A DNA stretch of 46,735 nt, from positions 1 through 46,735 of the forward strand of contig CAYPQM010000032.1 of the NCBI GenBank assembly GCA_964412845.1, given 5' to 3'. The notes beneath the pieces were generated by a model. The model searched no databases and was not told the DNA's origin. It saw nothing but the letters and a program-made list of their open reading frames with translations. Source of the stretch: JAWWPY01 sp964412845. GTDB taxonomy: Bacteria > Actinomycetota > Actinomycetes > Streptosporangiales > Streptosporangiaceae. Positions 32,987-41,209 of the stretch are shown here, piece after piece. The position numbers and the translations under genes were made by a program. The stretch's first letter is position 1, and every line of letters starts with the position of its first letter.

Positions 32987-34492
32987 CTACAGGCCTGGGT
33001 AGCTGGGGAAGGTGCAGGACGGCACGCTGCCGCTGCCGCTGATGGCGGTGACCGTCACGTCGGTGCCCGATGCGGTGATGTTGCTGTTGTAGCTGCCGAT
33101 GCTGGCGTACTCAGCGGACGTGCTGGTCGCGTCGAGGCTGACGTTCTCCAGGGTCAGCCCGAGCAGATGCGAGGAGTTGTAGCCCTCCAGCACCGACTGG
33201 GCGCTGGACGCCGAGCTGACCGCCTTGAGGCCGTTGACGACGATGCTGGTGAAGAAGGGCGTGGTCGAGCCGTTGCCGGTGGAGTAGAACGGGTTGAACT
33301 CCAGCGCGTGCTTGACGCCGGTCAGGCAGGTGTTGTCGTAGGTCACCGTACTGACCGTGCCGCCCTCGCTGGAGGTGGTCTTGATGCGGAGGCCGTTGTT
33401 GTCGCCGCTCACGTTCCCGGCGCTGTCCACCCCGCTGACGGTGTTGTTGGCGACCAGGATGTTCGTGACTCCGTACTGGGTCTGGCTGCCGATCCCTATC
33501 CCGTGCGTGCCGTAGAAGTGGCTGTTCTCGATCGTCATGTTCGACGCGGCGCCCGAGTTGGTCTTGATCGCGATCCCGTCGTCGCCGTCCTGGATGTAGG
33601 AGTTGTTGACGGTGACGTTCGTCGCGCTGTCCGGGTCGATGCCGTCGGTGTTCCGCGCCGTGGCCGGGGTCTTGATCCGGATTCCCCACACGGTGAGCCC
33701 GTTGCCGCCCTCGAAGTAGAGGTGGAAGAACGGGGCGTTGATCAGGTCCACGTCGTAGGCCGTGAAGCTGTTGACGCCGTGCGCCTCGATCAGCCGCGGG
33801 TTGTTCTGGTCATTGCCGTCGGTCTTCGCGGTCTGCGAGAGGGTCCACCAGCTGCCGCTCGTGCCCAGGATGTCCTGGTCGCCCCGGCCGTTGATGGCGC
33901 CCTGGCCGCCGCCCGAGCCCTGCGTTCCCATGATGCCGGCATTGGACCCGGTGACGTTGATGAACGGCTTGCAGCCGTTGCCGGTGGAGGCCACCGTGCC
34001 GCAGGCCGCCTTCCCGGACACCTGGTAGTTGGCCGGGTTGCGGGATGCGTACAGGGTGGCGCCGTCGTCGATCAGCAAGGTGACGCTGGCCGGCAAGGTC
34101 AGCGGGCCGCTCAGGAAGGCGTTGTTGCTGCCGCTCGGCGCCAGTACGACGGCCTGGCCGGAGCCGCTGCAACTGTTCAGGGCGGACTGGATCCTTGACG
34201 TATCGGGCGGGGTCGTCTCGGCGCTGCTGCTGAACTGCTCGTTGCTGGTGGCCAGGGTGGCGCTCAGCGTGGTGCAGGCGGCGGGCCGGGTCGGCTGGCT
34301 CACGCTCCGGCTGTCGCCGGTCGCCAGCATCGGGGCCGCGGCCGCCGTGCTCTGCGAGGACGCCGGCGCGACAGTGGCGGCTAATGCTGCCGGGACGGCG
34401 ATGAAGCCGGCTCCCGCAATGAGAGCGCTAACAACTAGCGGGCGGACCACTGCGCGGGAGGTGGGCCGCAGGCTGTGCACCGGGAATCTCAC
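32987..34492 (-). CDS. Second GH28 polygalacturonase, secreted
   Basis: The 501-residue enzyme starts at GTG 34492, seven bases after GGAGGA, giving a Sec-type signal (VVSALIAGAGFIAVPAALA). A longer reading from 34558 would lack a ribosome site. The beta-helix shows the GH28 motifs NTDGID (Asp about 283), DGDDGIAIKT (Asp about 304 and 305), GTHGIGIGS (His about 330) and NGLRIKT. The shorter loops around the centre differ from the GH28 at 26277-27725, so the two probably divide endo and exo work on homogalacturonan or rhamnogalacturonan. It is first in an operon with the PL4 lyase. An unusual cysteine pair near SGKAACGTVA...GNGCKP may form a disulfide. Confidence 0.92.
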   Translation of the reverse strand: MRFPVHSLRPTSRAVVRPLVVSALIAGAGFIAVPAALAATVAPASSQSTAAAAPMLATGDSRSVSQPTRPAACTTLSATLATSNEQFSSSAETTPPDTSRIQSALNSCSGSGQAVVLAPSGSNNAFLSGPLTLPASVTLLIDDGATLYASRNPANYQVSGKAACGTVASTGNGCKPFINVTGSNAGIMGTQGSGGGQGAINGRGDQDILGTSGSWWTLSQTAKTDGNDQNNPRLIEAHGVNSFTAYDVDLINAPFFHLYFEGGNGLTVWGIRIKTPATARNTDGIDPDSATNVTVNNSYIQDGDDGIAIKTNSGAASNMTIENSHFYGTHGIGIGSQTQYGVTNILVANNTVSGVDSAGNVSGDNNGLRIKTTSSEGGTVSTVTYDNTCLTGVKHALEFNPFYSTGNGSTTPFFTSIVVNGLKAVSSASSAQSVLEGYNSSHLLGLTLENVSLDATSTSAEYASIGSYNSNITASGTDVTVTAISGSGSVPSCTFPSYPGL

Positions 34493-34770
34493 GAACGTTC
34501 CTCCAAGACCGGAGCGGGGGCAGGTCACGCGCACGCCCCCCGCCGCCAGGGCATCCATTGCGGAGCACCAGTCCGTGCCGACAAGCCCTGTCCCGAACGC
34601 ACGCTGCCGAGGATGTTAGGAGCCACCGAGCCGTCCGTCCAAGGCCCGGCCGCCGCCGCAGCGGCCACCCAGCGTCCATGCCTGGTGACATGGGCCCGCC
34701 GGCAGACGCCGGATGAAAGCGGCGTTGAAATCTGCCCGTTTCGGGACATCGCGCGAGCGTGGTTCGGCAG

Positions 34771-35265
34771 CTATCGCGTTCGGGCCGACGGGGCGACTGG
34801 CGGTGCGGTCCGGGGTGGGGTGTCGCCGAGCAGCCAGCGGGCGCCGGCACCGCGGCTGGCCGCTGCGTCGTCCCGGTTGGTGAGGCGGCAGGTGCGCAGC
34901 GAGAGGCAGCCGCAGCCGATGCAGCTGTTGAGAGTGGCGCGCAGCCGCTCTAGCTCAGCGATGCGCTCGTCGATCCGGCGGGTCCAGGTCCCCGAGACCC
35001 GGTTCCAGTCCGCCTTGGTCGGGGTCCGCTCATCCGGCAGCCGGGCCAGCGCGTGGCGTGCCTCCTCCAGGCTGAGTCCCACCTGCTGCGCCGCCCGCAC
35101 GAAGGCCACCCGCCGCAGCGTCGCGCGGGCGTAGCGGCGCTGGCCGCCGGCGGTGCGCTCGGAGCTGATGAGACCGAGCTCCTCGTAATAGCGCAGCGCC
35201 GAGGCGGCCAGGCCGCTGCGCGCCGCGAGCTCACCGATGGTCAGCCGGCCCGGCAGTGCACTCAC
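34771..35265 (-). CDS. soxR: SoxR-type [2Fe-2S] MerR-family redox regulator
   Basis: This 164-residue regulator has an N-terminal MerR helix-turn-helix (LTIGELAARSGLAASALRYYEELGLI), a dimerisation helix and the SoxR cysteine signature CIGCGCLSLRTC (Cys 115, 118, 120, 126), which holds a [2Fe-2S] cluster read by redox-active compounds. The tail after the cluster is longer than in E. coli SoxR. The start is GTG at 35265; a TACACT hexamer on the same strand ends 7 bases before it with no Shine-Dalgarno, so it may be leaderless. It is divergent from a transketolase gene pair across a site matching the SoxR box. Confidence 0.93.
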   Translation of the reverse strand: MSALPGRLTIGELAARSGLAASALRYYEELGLISSERTAGGQRRYARATLRRVAFVRAAQQVGLSLEEARHALARLPDERTPTKADWNRVSGTWTRRIDERIAELERLRATLNSCIGCGCLSLRTCRLTNRDDAAASRGAGARWLLGDTPPRTAPPVAPSARTR

Positions 35266-35283
35266 GGCCGCCAGTGTACTGGC

Positions 35284-35314
35284 TTGACTTCAAGTGGACT
35301 TTAAGTTGCAGCAT
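35284..35314 (+). promoter_or_regulatory. SoxR-box promoter of the transketolase genes
   Basis: A TTGACT -35 (35284-35289) and CAGCAT -10 (35309-35314) are separated by exactly 19 bases, the over-long spacer that MerR-family activators correct. The dyad CTTCAAGTGGACTTTAAG (35288-35305) is nearly symmetric and resembles the enterobacterial SoxR box (CCTCAAGTTAACTTGAGG) at most positions. The -10 ends 6 bases before the ATG at 35321, so the mRNA should be leaderless. Elements are observed; activation by the adjacent SoxR is inferred from family knowledge. Confidence 0.75.
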
Positions 35315-35320
35315 GGGAAC

Positions 35321-36031
35321 ATGGAAACAACGGACCTGGCCCGGACCCCCGGCACCTTCGGATACGGCGACCTGCACCGGCTGATGTCGCTGATGACCGG
35401 CGACGAGAAGCACGACGCCGCCGCCACCTCCACCCTGGATGTGCTGTGGGTCCTCTATGACCGCGTCCTCAACGTCGACCCGTGCGACCTCGGGGACGAC
35501 GAGCGGGACCGCTTCCTGCTGTCCAAGGGGCACGGCCCGATGGCGTACTACGCGGTACTGACGGCCAAGGGCTTCATCGATGCCGCCCTGCTGCCCGGAT
35601 TTGGCAACTTCGACTCCCCGCTGGGCTACCACCCCGACCGGGTGCTGCTGCCGGGTGTCGAGATCAGCAGTGGATCCCTGGGCCACGGCCTGCCGCTGGC
35701 GGCTGGCGTCGCCCTGGGCCTGCGCGGCCGCCGGCTGAGCCGGCCACGAGTGTTCACCCTGGTCGGCGACGCCGAGCTGGACGAGGGGTCTGGCCACGAG
35801 GCGATCGCCTTCGCTGGCGCGGTCGGCCTGGAGAACCTGGTCGTCATCGTGATCGACAACATGTCGTCCACCTACGGCTGGCCGGGCGGCATCGCCGCCC
35901 GGTTCGACCGGGATCGCTGGTCGGCGCGGACCGTGGACGGCCACGACCACGCCGCCATCGAGGCTGCCCTGACCGCCCCCCACCCCGGCCGGCCGCACGC
36001 CGTCATCGCCGTCGTCGAACCCAAGTACTGA
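35321..36031 (+). CDS. Transketolase N-terminal (TPP-binding) subunit
   Basis: The 236-residue protein is the thiamine-diphosphate half of a split transketolase. It shows FLLSKGHGPMAYYAVLTAKGF, GSLGHGLPLAAGVALG and the TPP/magnesium motif GDAELDEGSGHEA ending in IDN. The ATG at 35321 is placed at the predicted transcription start of the SoxR-box promoter; an ATG at 35294 lies inside that promoter and is unlikely. The C-terminal subunit follows 22 bases downstream. The pair would transfer two-carbon units in the non-oxidative pentose phosphate pathway or a related keto-sugar reaction. Split enzymes of this type are often specialised for secondary substrates, so the substrate is uncertain. Confidence 0.9.
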   Translation: METTDLARTPGTFGYGDLHRLMSLMTGDEKHDAAATSTLDVLWVLYDRVLNVDPCDLGDDERDRFLLSKGHGPMAYYAVLTAKGFIDAALLPGFGNFDSPLGYHPDRVLLPGVEISSGSLGHGLPLAAGVALGLRGRRLSRPRVFTLVGDAELDEGSGHEAIAFAGAVGLENLVVIVIDNMSSTYGWPGGIAARFDRDRWSARTVDGHDHAAIEAALTAPHPGRPHAVIAVVEPKY

Positions 36032-36053
36032 CCGTCCGGCAGGAGAGCACGTC

Positions 36054-36965
36054 ATGGAAACCATGCGGGAACGCTTCATCGCCACCGCTTCTGAGCTGCT
36101 GGACACCGATGAGCGGCTCGCGGTCGTATTGGCCGTCATCAGCGCCGACCAGTTCGCCCCGGCCGCCGCCCGGCACCCGGACCGGGTCATCAACGTCGGC
36201 ATCCGCGAGCAGTTGCTCATCAGCGTCACCGGCGGGCTCGCGCTGGCCGGGCTGCGGCCGATCGCGCACACCTTCCCGTCCTTCCTCATCGAGCGGCCCT
36301 TCGAGCAGATCAAACTGGACCTCGGCCACCAGGACGTCGGTGCGGTCCTGGTCAGCTCGGGCGGGTCCTACGACATGGCCGCAATGGGCCGCACCCACCA
36401 GGCACCGGGTGACGTCGCGCTGCTTGACACCCTCGACGGCTGGACGATTCACGTTCCCGGTCATCCCGACGAGGCCGAGGCGCTGCTGCGCGACGCGGTC
36501 AGCGCCGACGGCCGGGTGTACCTGCGGCTCTCCACCGAGACCAACCCCGCACCGTTCCCAACCTCCCGCAGCGGGTTCGAGGTGGTGCGCACCGGGAACG
36601 CCGGCACCGTGCTCGCCGTCGGCCCGATGCTCCAGGCAGTCCTCGATGGCACCGCGGGACTGGACCTGACCGTGCTGTACGCCAGCACCATCCGCCCGTT
36701 CGACGCCCGCTCGCTGCGCACGGCCGCAGCCGCGGCCCGCACGACTGAGGTGATCCTGGTCGAGCCGTACCTGGCCGGAACCTCCAGCCGCGAGGCCGCC
36801 GACGCGCTCGCTGACCTACCGCACCGCTTGCTCAGTCTCGGCGTCGGCCGCGCAGAGTTGCGCCACTATGGCACGCCTGCCGACCACGCCGCTGCGCACG
36901 GCCTGGACCCCGCCTCGCTCCGGCAGCGGATCACCGGGTTCCTGCGCGAAGCACCACTGGCCTGA
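36054..36965 (+). CDS. Transketolase C-terminal subunit
   Basis: The 303-residue partner carries the pyrimidine-binding domain with the catalytic Glu in INVGIREQLL, followed by GLALAGLRPIAHTFPSFLIERPFEQIKLD in overlapping parts, the GRTHQAPGDVALL loop and the C-terminal domain with STIRPFDARSL and VILVEPYLAGT. AGGAGA precedes the ATG. It completes an active site only when bound to the N-terminal subunit at 35321-36031. Length is normal for the split form. Co-regulation by the SoxR-box promoter is expected since there is no room for a separate promoter. Confidence 0.92.
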   Translation: METMRERFIATASELLDTDERLAVVLAVISADQFAPAAARHPDRVINVGIREQLLISVTGGLALAGLRPIAHTFPSFLIERPFEQIKLDLGHQDVGAVLVSSGGSYDMAAMGRTHQAPGDVALLDTLDGWTIHVPGHPDEAEALLRDAVSADGRVYLRLSTETNPAPFPTSRSGFEVVRTGNAGTVLAVGPMLQAVLDGTAGLDLTVLYASTIRPFDARSLRTAAAAARTTEVILVEPYLAGTSSREAADALADLPHRLLSLGVGRAELRHYGTPADHAAAHGLDPASLRQRITGFLREAPLA

Positions 36966-37080
36966 CCGCCCGCCGCCTCGAATCAACCCGTCAGCAACGC
37001 CGCGTAATGATCTTCATCCGCTCCCAGGAAGATGGCATGATTCACTCCGTGCGCCTACCACGGACGACGTCGAGGTCCTC

Positions 37081-37971
37081 ATGACACGAACGGGACTGCC
37101 TCCGGTGCTCGTCACCGGAGCGACCGGCCGGGTTGGGCGCGTCGTTGTCGACCTGCTGATAGACGCGGGCGTGCCGGTCCGCGCCCTCACGCATCGCTTC
37201 GAGGCGGCGGCAACGCTGCCAGCGAACGTCGAAGTCGTCACCGGCGACCTCACCGTGCCCGAATCGCTCGACGCAGGGCTGCGAGGTGTCAGTGCCGTCT
37301 TCCTCGTCTGGACCGCCCCGCCGACGACTGCTCCGGCAGTTGTCGAGCGTCTCGCAACCTACGCGCGGCGTGTCGTCTTTCTCTCATCACCGCACCAAAC
37401 CCCGCACCCTTTCTTCCAGCAACCGAATCCAATGGCAGTGCTCCACGCCGATATTGAGCGGCTCATCGCGGCCGCCGGGCTCGAGTCGACGATCATCCGG
37501 CCGGGGATGTTCGCGTCGAACGCGTTGTTCTGGTGGGCGACCGCGATTCGCGCCGACGGTGTCGTCCGGTGGCCTTACGGCGCGGCCGAGACGGCGCCCG
37601 TCGATGACCGCGACGTGGCAGCCGTCGCGGCGCGGACCCTGTATCAGCACGGACATGCTGGCGGCGACTACGTCCTCACCGGCCCCGAGTCACTGAGTCA
37701 GGCAGAGCAGGTGAGCATCATCGGTGACGTCTTGGGGCGTCGGATCAAATTTGAGGAGCTGTCGCCGGACGAGTTCCGAAGCGAAACGGAGGGAAGCTGG
37801 CCGCGCCCGGTCGTGGACATGCTGCTCGCCGCGTGGGGCGCCACGATTGGAAGGCCGGCGTTCATCACCTCTACGGTGTTCGACATCCTCGGATCGGCGC
37901 CGCGAACGTTTCGCCAGTCGGTCGCCGATCACGCCACCGCGTTTATGGAAGATCCAACCCCATCGAGTTGA
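37081..37971 (+). CDS. NmrA-like NAD(P)-binding oxidoreductase/regulatory protein
   Basis: The 296-residue protein has an N-terminal Rossmann fold (PVLVTGATGRVGRVVVDLL), a second strand-helix pair ending VVTGDLTVP and VFLVWTAPP, and the NmrA-type middle segment LHADIERLIAAAGLESTIIRPGMFASN. There is no YxxxK catalytic pair, as in atypical short-chain dehydrogenases that sense or bind NAD(P)H. GAGG five bases before the ATG at 37081 fixes the start; reading the frame from farther upstream would overlap the transketolase gene. Its codon use is less GC-rich (a sampled 60-base line, 37381-37440, is about 57% GC), so it may be acquired. Function remains open: a quinone reductase-like or redox-sensing role fits the SoxR neighbourhood but is speculative. 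Confidence 0.8.
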   Translation: MTRTGLPPVLVTGATGRVGRVVVDLLIDAGVPVRALTHRFEAAATLPANVEVVTGDLTVPESLDAGLRGVSAVFLVWTAPPTTAPAVVERLATYARRVVFLSSPHQTPHPFFQQPNPMAVLHADIERLIAAAGLESTIIRPGMFASNALFWWATAIRADGVVRWPYGAAETAPVDDRDVAAVAARTLYQHGHAGGDYVLTGPESLSQAEQVSIIGDVLGRRIKFEELSPDEFRSETEGSWPRPVVDMLLAAWGATIGRPAFITSTVFDILGSAPRTFRQSVADHATAFMEDPTPSS

Positions 37972-38016
37972 CCTGACGCGAGACCACCCCGCTGGCCGTT
38001 GGGGAAGGAGGTCAGG
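37972..38016. terminator. Weak hairpin between convergent genes
   Basis: CCTGAC (37972-37977) can pair with GTCAGG (38011-38016), with an inner CCCC/GGGG stem, right after the NmrA-like gene stop and overlapping the end of the oxidase gene. It is the only candidate terminator between these convergent genes. Confidence 0.35.
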
Positions 38017-39481
38017 AGTCGAAGCCCAGGCCCAGGCGGTCGAGGGTGCGCAGCCAGAGGTCCCGGCGGCCGGCGTTCCGGTCGGCCCGGGCGATGGACG
38101 CGCGGGTGAGCTGGATGACCGCGGACCGCACCGGTTCCGGCGGGAAGGGCACCGGCTTGCTGCGCACCATCGACAGCGCCGTCCGCTCCGTCTGCTCCCC
38201 GGCGAGCAGGTCAAGCATGACGTTCGCGCCGAACCTGGACGCGCCGACGCCGAGGCCGGTATAGCCCGCCGCATAGGCCAGGCGGCCGCCGTGGGCGGTG
38301 CCGTAAAAAGCGCAGAACCGGGCGCAGGTATCGATCACGCCGCCCCAGGCATGGCTGAACCGCAGCCCTTCCAGCTGCGGGAACGTCTCGAAGAACTGCG
38401 CGGCGAGCAGGGCGAAGGTCGCCGGGCGCTGATCCTGCCCCGAGGTGATCAAGCCCCCGTTGTAGTAGACCGCGTCGTAGCCACCCCACAGGATCCGGTT
38501 GTCCGCGGTGAGCCGGTAGTAGTGGAACTGGTTGGCCGCGCCGCCGGCGCCCTGGCGGTGCCGCCAGCCGACGCCGGCCAGCTGCGCGGGCGACAGCGGC
38601 TCGGTCATCAGCACGTAGTCGTAGACAGGCACGAGATAGTGCCGGAGCCTGCGCAGCAGCGGCCGGTACGCGCCAGTGCCCAGGGCGGCCCGGTCGGTGA
38701 GCACACTGCCGCGGGCGGTGTGCACCCGCAGGCCAGCATGTCCCTCGTCACGGACAGCGGTCACCGGTGCGTGCTCGTGGATCCGCACCCCGGCATCCAG
38801 GCAGGCCCGGCGCAGCCCCCAGGCGAGCCGCGCGGGATCCACCAGGGCGCACCCGTCGCGATCCCAGAGGCCACCGAGGTAGGCCGGCGAGTCGATCTCG
38901 GCGCGGACGCGGTCGCGGTCCAGCAGTTCCGGCGCACCGCCCAGCGCCCAGGCGGCCTGCGCATTCTCCTGCAGCGCCGCCAGCTGCCAGGCTTCCGTCG
39001 CGACGGTCAGCTCCCCGGTGCGCTCGAAGCCACAGTCGATCCCGTACCGGGCCACCGCGCCGCCGATCTCATCCAGGTTGCGCCGGCCGAGCCGCTCCAG
39101 GGTCTCGATCTCCCCGCCGAACCGCTGCAGGCCGTTGGCCAGCCCATGAGTGAGGCTGGCCGAGCAGAACCCGCCGTTGCGCCCGGACGCGGCCCAGGCC
39201 GCCGTCCGGGCCTCCAGCACGACCACGTCCGATGACGGGTCCCGCTCCTTGGCCAGCAGCGCGGTCCACAGCCCGGTGAACCCGCCGCCGATCACGGCGA
39301 GGCCCGCGGTCGTGCGGCCGGCCAGGGCCGGCTCGGGTTCCGGTGCGCCGGGCTGGTCGAGCCAGTACGGGACGGGCTTGGCACCCGTCAGCGAGTCCGC
39401 CACCAGCCCGCTGGCCACCGCGGGGTGACCGGCCAGTGAGCCGACGGCGCGGGAGCCGGCCGCCAACTCCCGGGAGGTCAT
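38012..39481 (-). CDS. FAD-dependent amine oxidase (DAO family, gamma-glutamylputrescine oxidase-like)
   Basis: The 489-residue flavoenzyme has the FAD-binding LAVIGGGFTGLWTALLAKE near residues 60-80, AASGRNGGFC for the isoalloxazine region and a C-terminal GYTGLGVGASRFGANVMLDLL. It resembles the PuuB branch, which oxidises gamma-glutamylputrescine or related amines with O2. The ATG at 39481 overlaps the permease stop by 4 bases. It is the last gene of a five-gene transport operon, so its substrate is probably the imported amine. No glutamyl-putrescine synthetase is present, so direct oxidation of putrescine or spermidine is equally possible. Confidence 0.85.
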   Translation of the reverse strand: MTSRELAAGSRAVGSLAGHPAVASGLVADSLTGAKPVPYWLDQPGAPEPEPALAGRTTAGLAVIGGGFTGLWTALLAKERDPSSDVVVLEARTAAWAASGRNGGFCSASLTHGLANGLQRFGGEIETLERLGRRNLDEIGGAVARYGIDCGFERTGELTVATEAWQLAALQENAQAAWALGGAPELLDRDRVRAEIDSPAYLGGLWDRDGCALVDPARLAWGLRRACLDAGVRIHEHAPVTAVRDEGHAGLRVHTARGSVLTDRAALGTGAYRPLLRRLRHYLVPVYDYVLMTEPLSPAQLAGVGWRHRQGAGGAANQFHYYRLTADNRILWGGYDAVYYNGGLITSGQDQRPATFALLAAQFFETFPQLEGLRFSHAWGGVIDTCARFCAFYGTAHGGRLAYAAGYTGLGVGASRFGANVMLDLLAGEQTERTALSMVRSKPVPFPPEPVRSAVIQLTRASIARADRNAGRRDLWLRTLDRLGLGFDS

Positions 39482-40344
39482 GCCGGGCGGCGCCGGGACC
39501 GCACCGCGTTGGTGATGGCGATCAGCACCCCGGCCGCGAAGATGATCGTTCCCATCACGTCCACCTGCGGCGGCAGGCCTTCCTTGGTGGCGCCCCAGAT
39601 CCACAGCGGGTAGGTCTGCACTTGCAGGCCGGCCACGAAGTTGGTGGTGATGAAGTCGTCGATGGACAGCGCGAACGCGAGCAGCGCCCCGGCCAGCACG
39701 CCGGGCCAGATCATCGGCAGGGTGACCAGCCGGAAGGTGTCCCACGGCCCGGCCCCGAGATCACGCGCGGCTTCCTCGATGTAGGGATCGAGGGTCAGCG
39801 CCCTGGACCGCACCGTGATCGCCACGAACGACACGCAGAACGCGACGTGCGCGATGATGATCGTGATGTAGCCGAGCGGCAGCCGCAGCGTGATGAAGAA
39901 GGTCAGCAGCGACGAGCCCAGCACGATCTCCGGTGCCGAGATCGCGGCGAACTGGACCAGGTTTGTCGCGCCCTGGCCGCGGAACCGGTACTTGCCGAGG
40001 GCGAGCCCGATGAAGGTGCCGAGGATGGTGGCGAGCAGGGTGGCGATGACGCCGATGACGATCGAGTTGGCCATCGCCTTGGTCAGCGACGGGTACTCGA
40101 ACAGTTTGGGGCCCCACCACTTCAGGGTGAAGCCCACCCAGGTGTAGTTGAAGCGGCCCCGGGGGTTGTTGAAGCTGAACAGGACGACCGCGGCGATCGG
40201 CAGGGCCAGCCAGACGATGACCACCCACGTGTAAAGGAACAGCAGCCGGTCGCCGACCCGCTTCCGGCGCCGCCGCCGGGGTGGCCGCGGCGGCTCCGGG
40301 CGGAGGCCAGGGCCTTCCGGCGGCGCCTGGACGGAAACGCTCAT
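39478..40344 (-). CDS. potC: ABC transporter permease, PotC-like
   Basis: This 288-residue inner-membrane permease has six or so hydrophobic spans and a cytoplasmic EAA loop (EEAARDLGAGPWDTFRLVTLPMIWPGVLAGALL in overlapping parts) for contact with the ATPase. The N terminus carries a basic, proline-rich cytoplasmic extension (PPRRRRRKRVG) before the first span, not typical of PotC. It overlaps the first permease gene by 4 bases and the oxidase gene by 4 bases. Confidence 0.88.
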   Translation of the reverse strand: MSVSVQAPPEGPGLRPEPPRPPRRRRRKRVGDRLLFLYTWVVIVWLALPIAAVVLFSFNNPRGRFNYTWVGFTLKWWGPKLFEYPSLTKAMANSIVIGVIATLLATILGTFIGLALGKYRFRGQGATNLVQFAAISAPEIVLGSSLLTFFITLRLPLGYITIIIAHVAFCVSFVAITVRSRALTLDPYIEEAARDLGAGPWDTFRLVTLPMIWPGVLAGALLAFALSIDDFITTNFVAGLQVQTYPLWIWGATKEGLPPQVDVMGTIIFAAGVLIAITNAVRSRRRPA

Positions 40345-41204
40345 GCGGCCCCCGCCTCCAGGACCTGCTCGGTGCCCAGCGCCCGGGCGTACACGAAGAT
40401 CCCGATCAGCAGGATGGCCATGAGAGTGAACGAGAGGGCCGCGCCGATCGGGTAATTCTGCAGGCTGAGGTACTCGTCCTGGATGATGTTGCCGATCATC
40501 GTGTTGTTCGGGCCGCCGAGCACCGCCGCGTTCACGTAGTCGGACGCCGCGGGCACGAAGTTGAGCAGCACCCCGGCGAACACACCGGGCAGCGAGAGCG
40601 GCAGGATCACCTTCGTGAACGCCTGCACGCGGTTCGCGTACAGGTCGTAGGCCGCCTCCACCACCCGGAAGTCGATCCGCTCCAGCGCCACGTAGATCGG
40701 CAGCACCATGAACGGCAGGTAGTTATAGGTGAGCCCGCCGACCACCGCCGTGCCCGTGGCCAGGACCCGGAAGTTCTGCGACACGATGCCGAGCGACTTC
40801 AGCGGCTCAAGGATCAGGCCGTTGTCACCGAGGATGTACTGCCAGGAGATCGTCCGGAGCACGAAGGAAACGAAGAACGGCAGCAGGATCAGGAACAGGT
40901 AGGTGGACTTGCGGGCACCGCCACGGAAGGCGATCCAGTACGCCGTCGGGTAAGACAGCACGATGCACAGCACTGTCGCCAGCCCGCCGTAGAGCAGCGA
41001 CCGGATGAACTGGCTGTGGTAGTCGCTGAATCCCGTGACGTAGTTGTGCCAGTTGAAGTTCTGGGTGAACCCGCTGACCACATCCCCGGTCTGGGTGGAC
41101 ATGGAGATGAGGAAGATCAGCGGGGCCGCGAAGAACACCACCAGCCACAGCCCGCCGGGCAGGATGAGCAGGTAGGGAACGAGCGTCGAGCGGAGTCTGC
41201 GCAC
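40341..41204 (-). CDS. potB: ABC transporter permease, PotB-like
   Basis: The 287-residue permease pairs with the PotC-like one to form the channel. It has six predicted spans; LLPFFVSFVLRTISW and the EAA loop VEAAYDLYANRVQAFTKVILPLSLPGV are PotB-like. The stop overlaps the next gene by 4 bases; the substrate-binding protein gene ends only 5 bases upstream. Confidence 0.9.
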   Translation of the reverse strand: MRRLRSTLVPYLLILPGGLWLVVFFAAPLIFLISMSTQTGDVVSGFTQNFNWHNYVTGFSDYHSQFIRSLLYGGLATVLCIVLSYPTAYWIAFRGGARKSTYLFLILLPFFVSFVLRTISWQYILGDNGLILEPLKSLGIVSQNFRVLATGTAVVGGLTYNYLPFMVLPIYVALERIDFRVVEAAYDLYANRVQAFTKVILPLSLPGVFAGVLLNFVPAASDYVNAAVLGGPNNTMIGNIIQDEYLSLQNYPIGAALSFTLMAILLIGIFVYARALGTEQVLEAGAA

Positions 41205-41209
41205 CGCAG

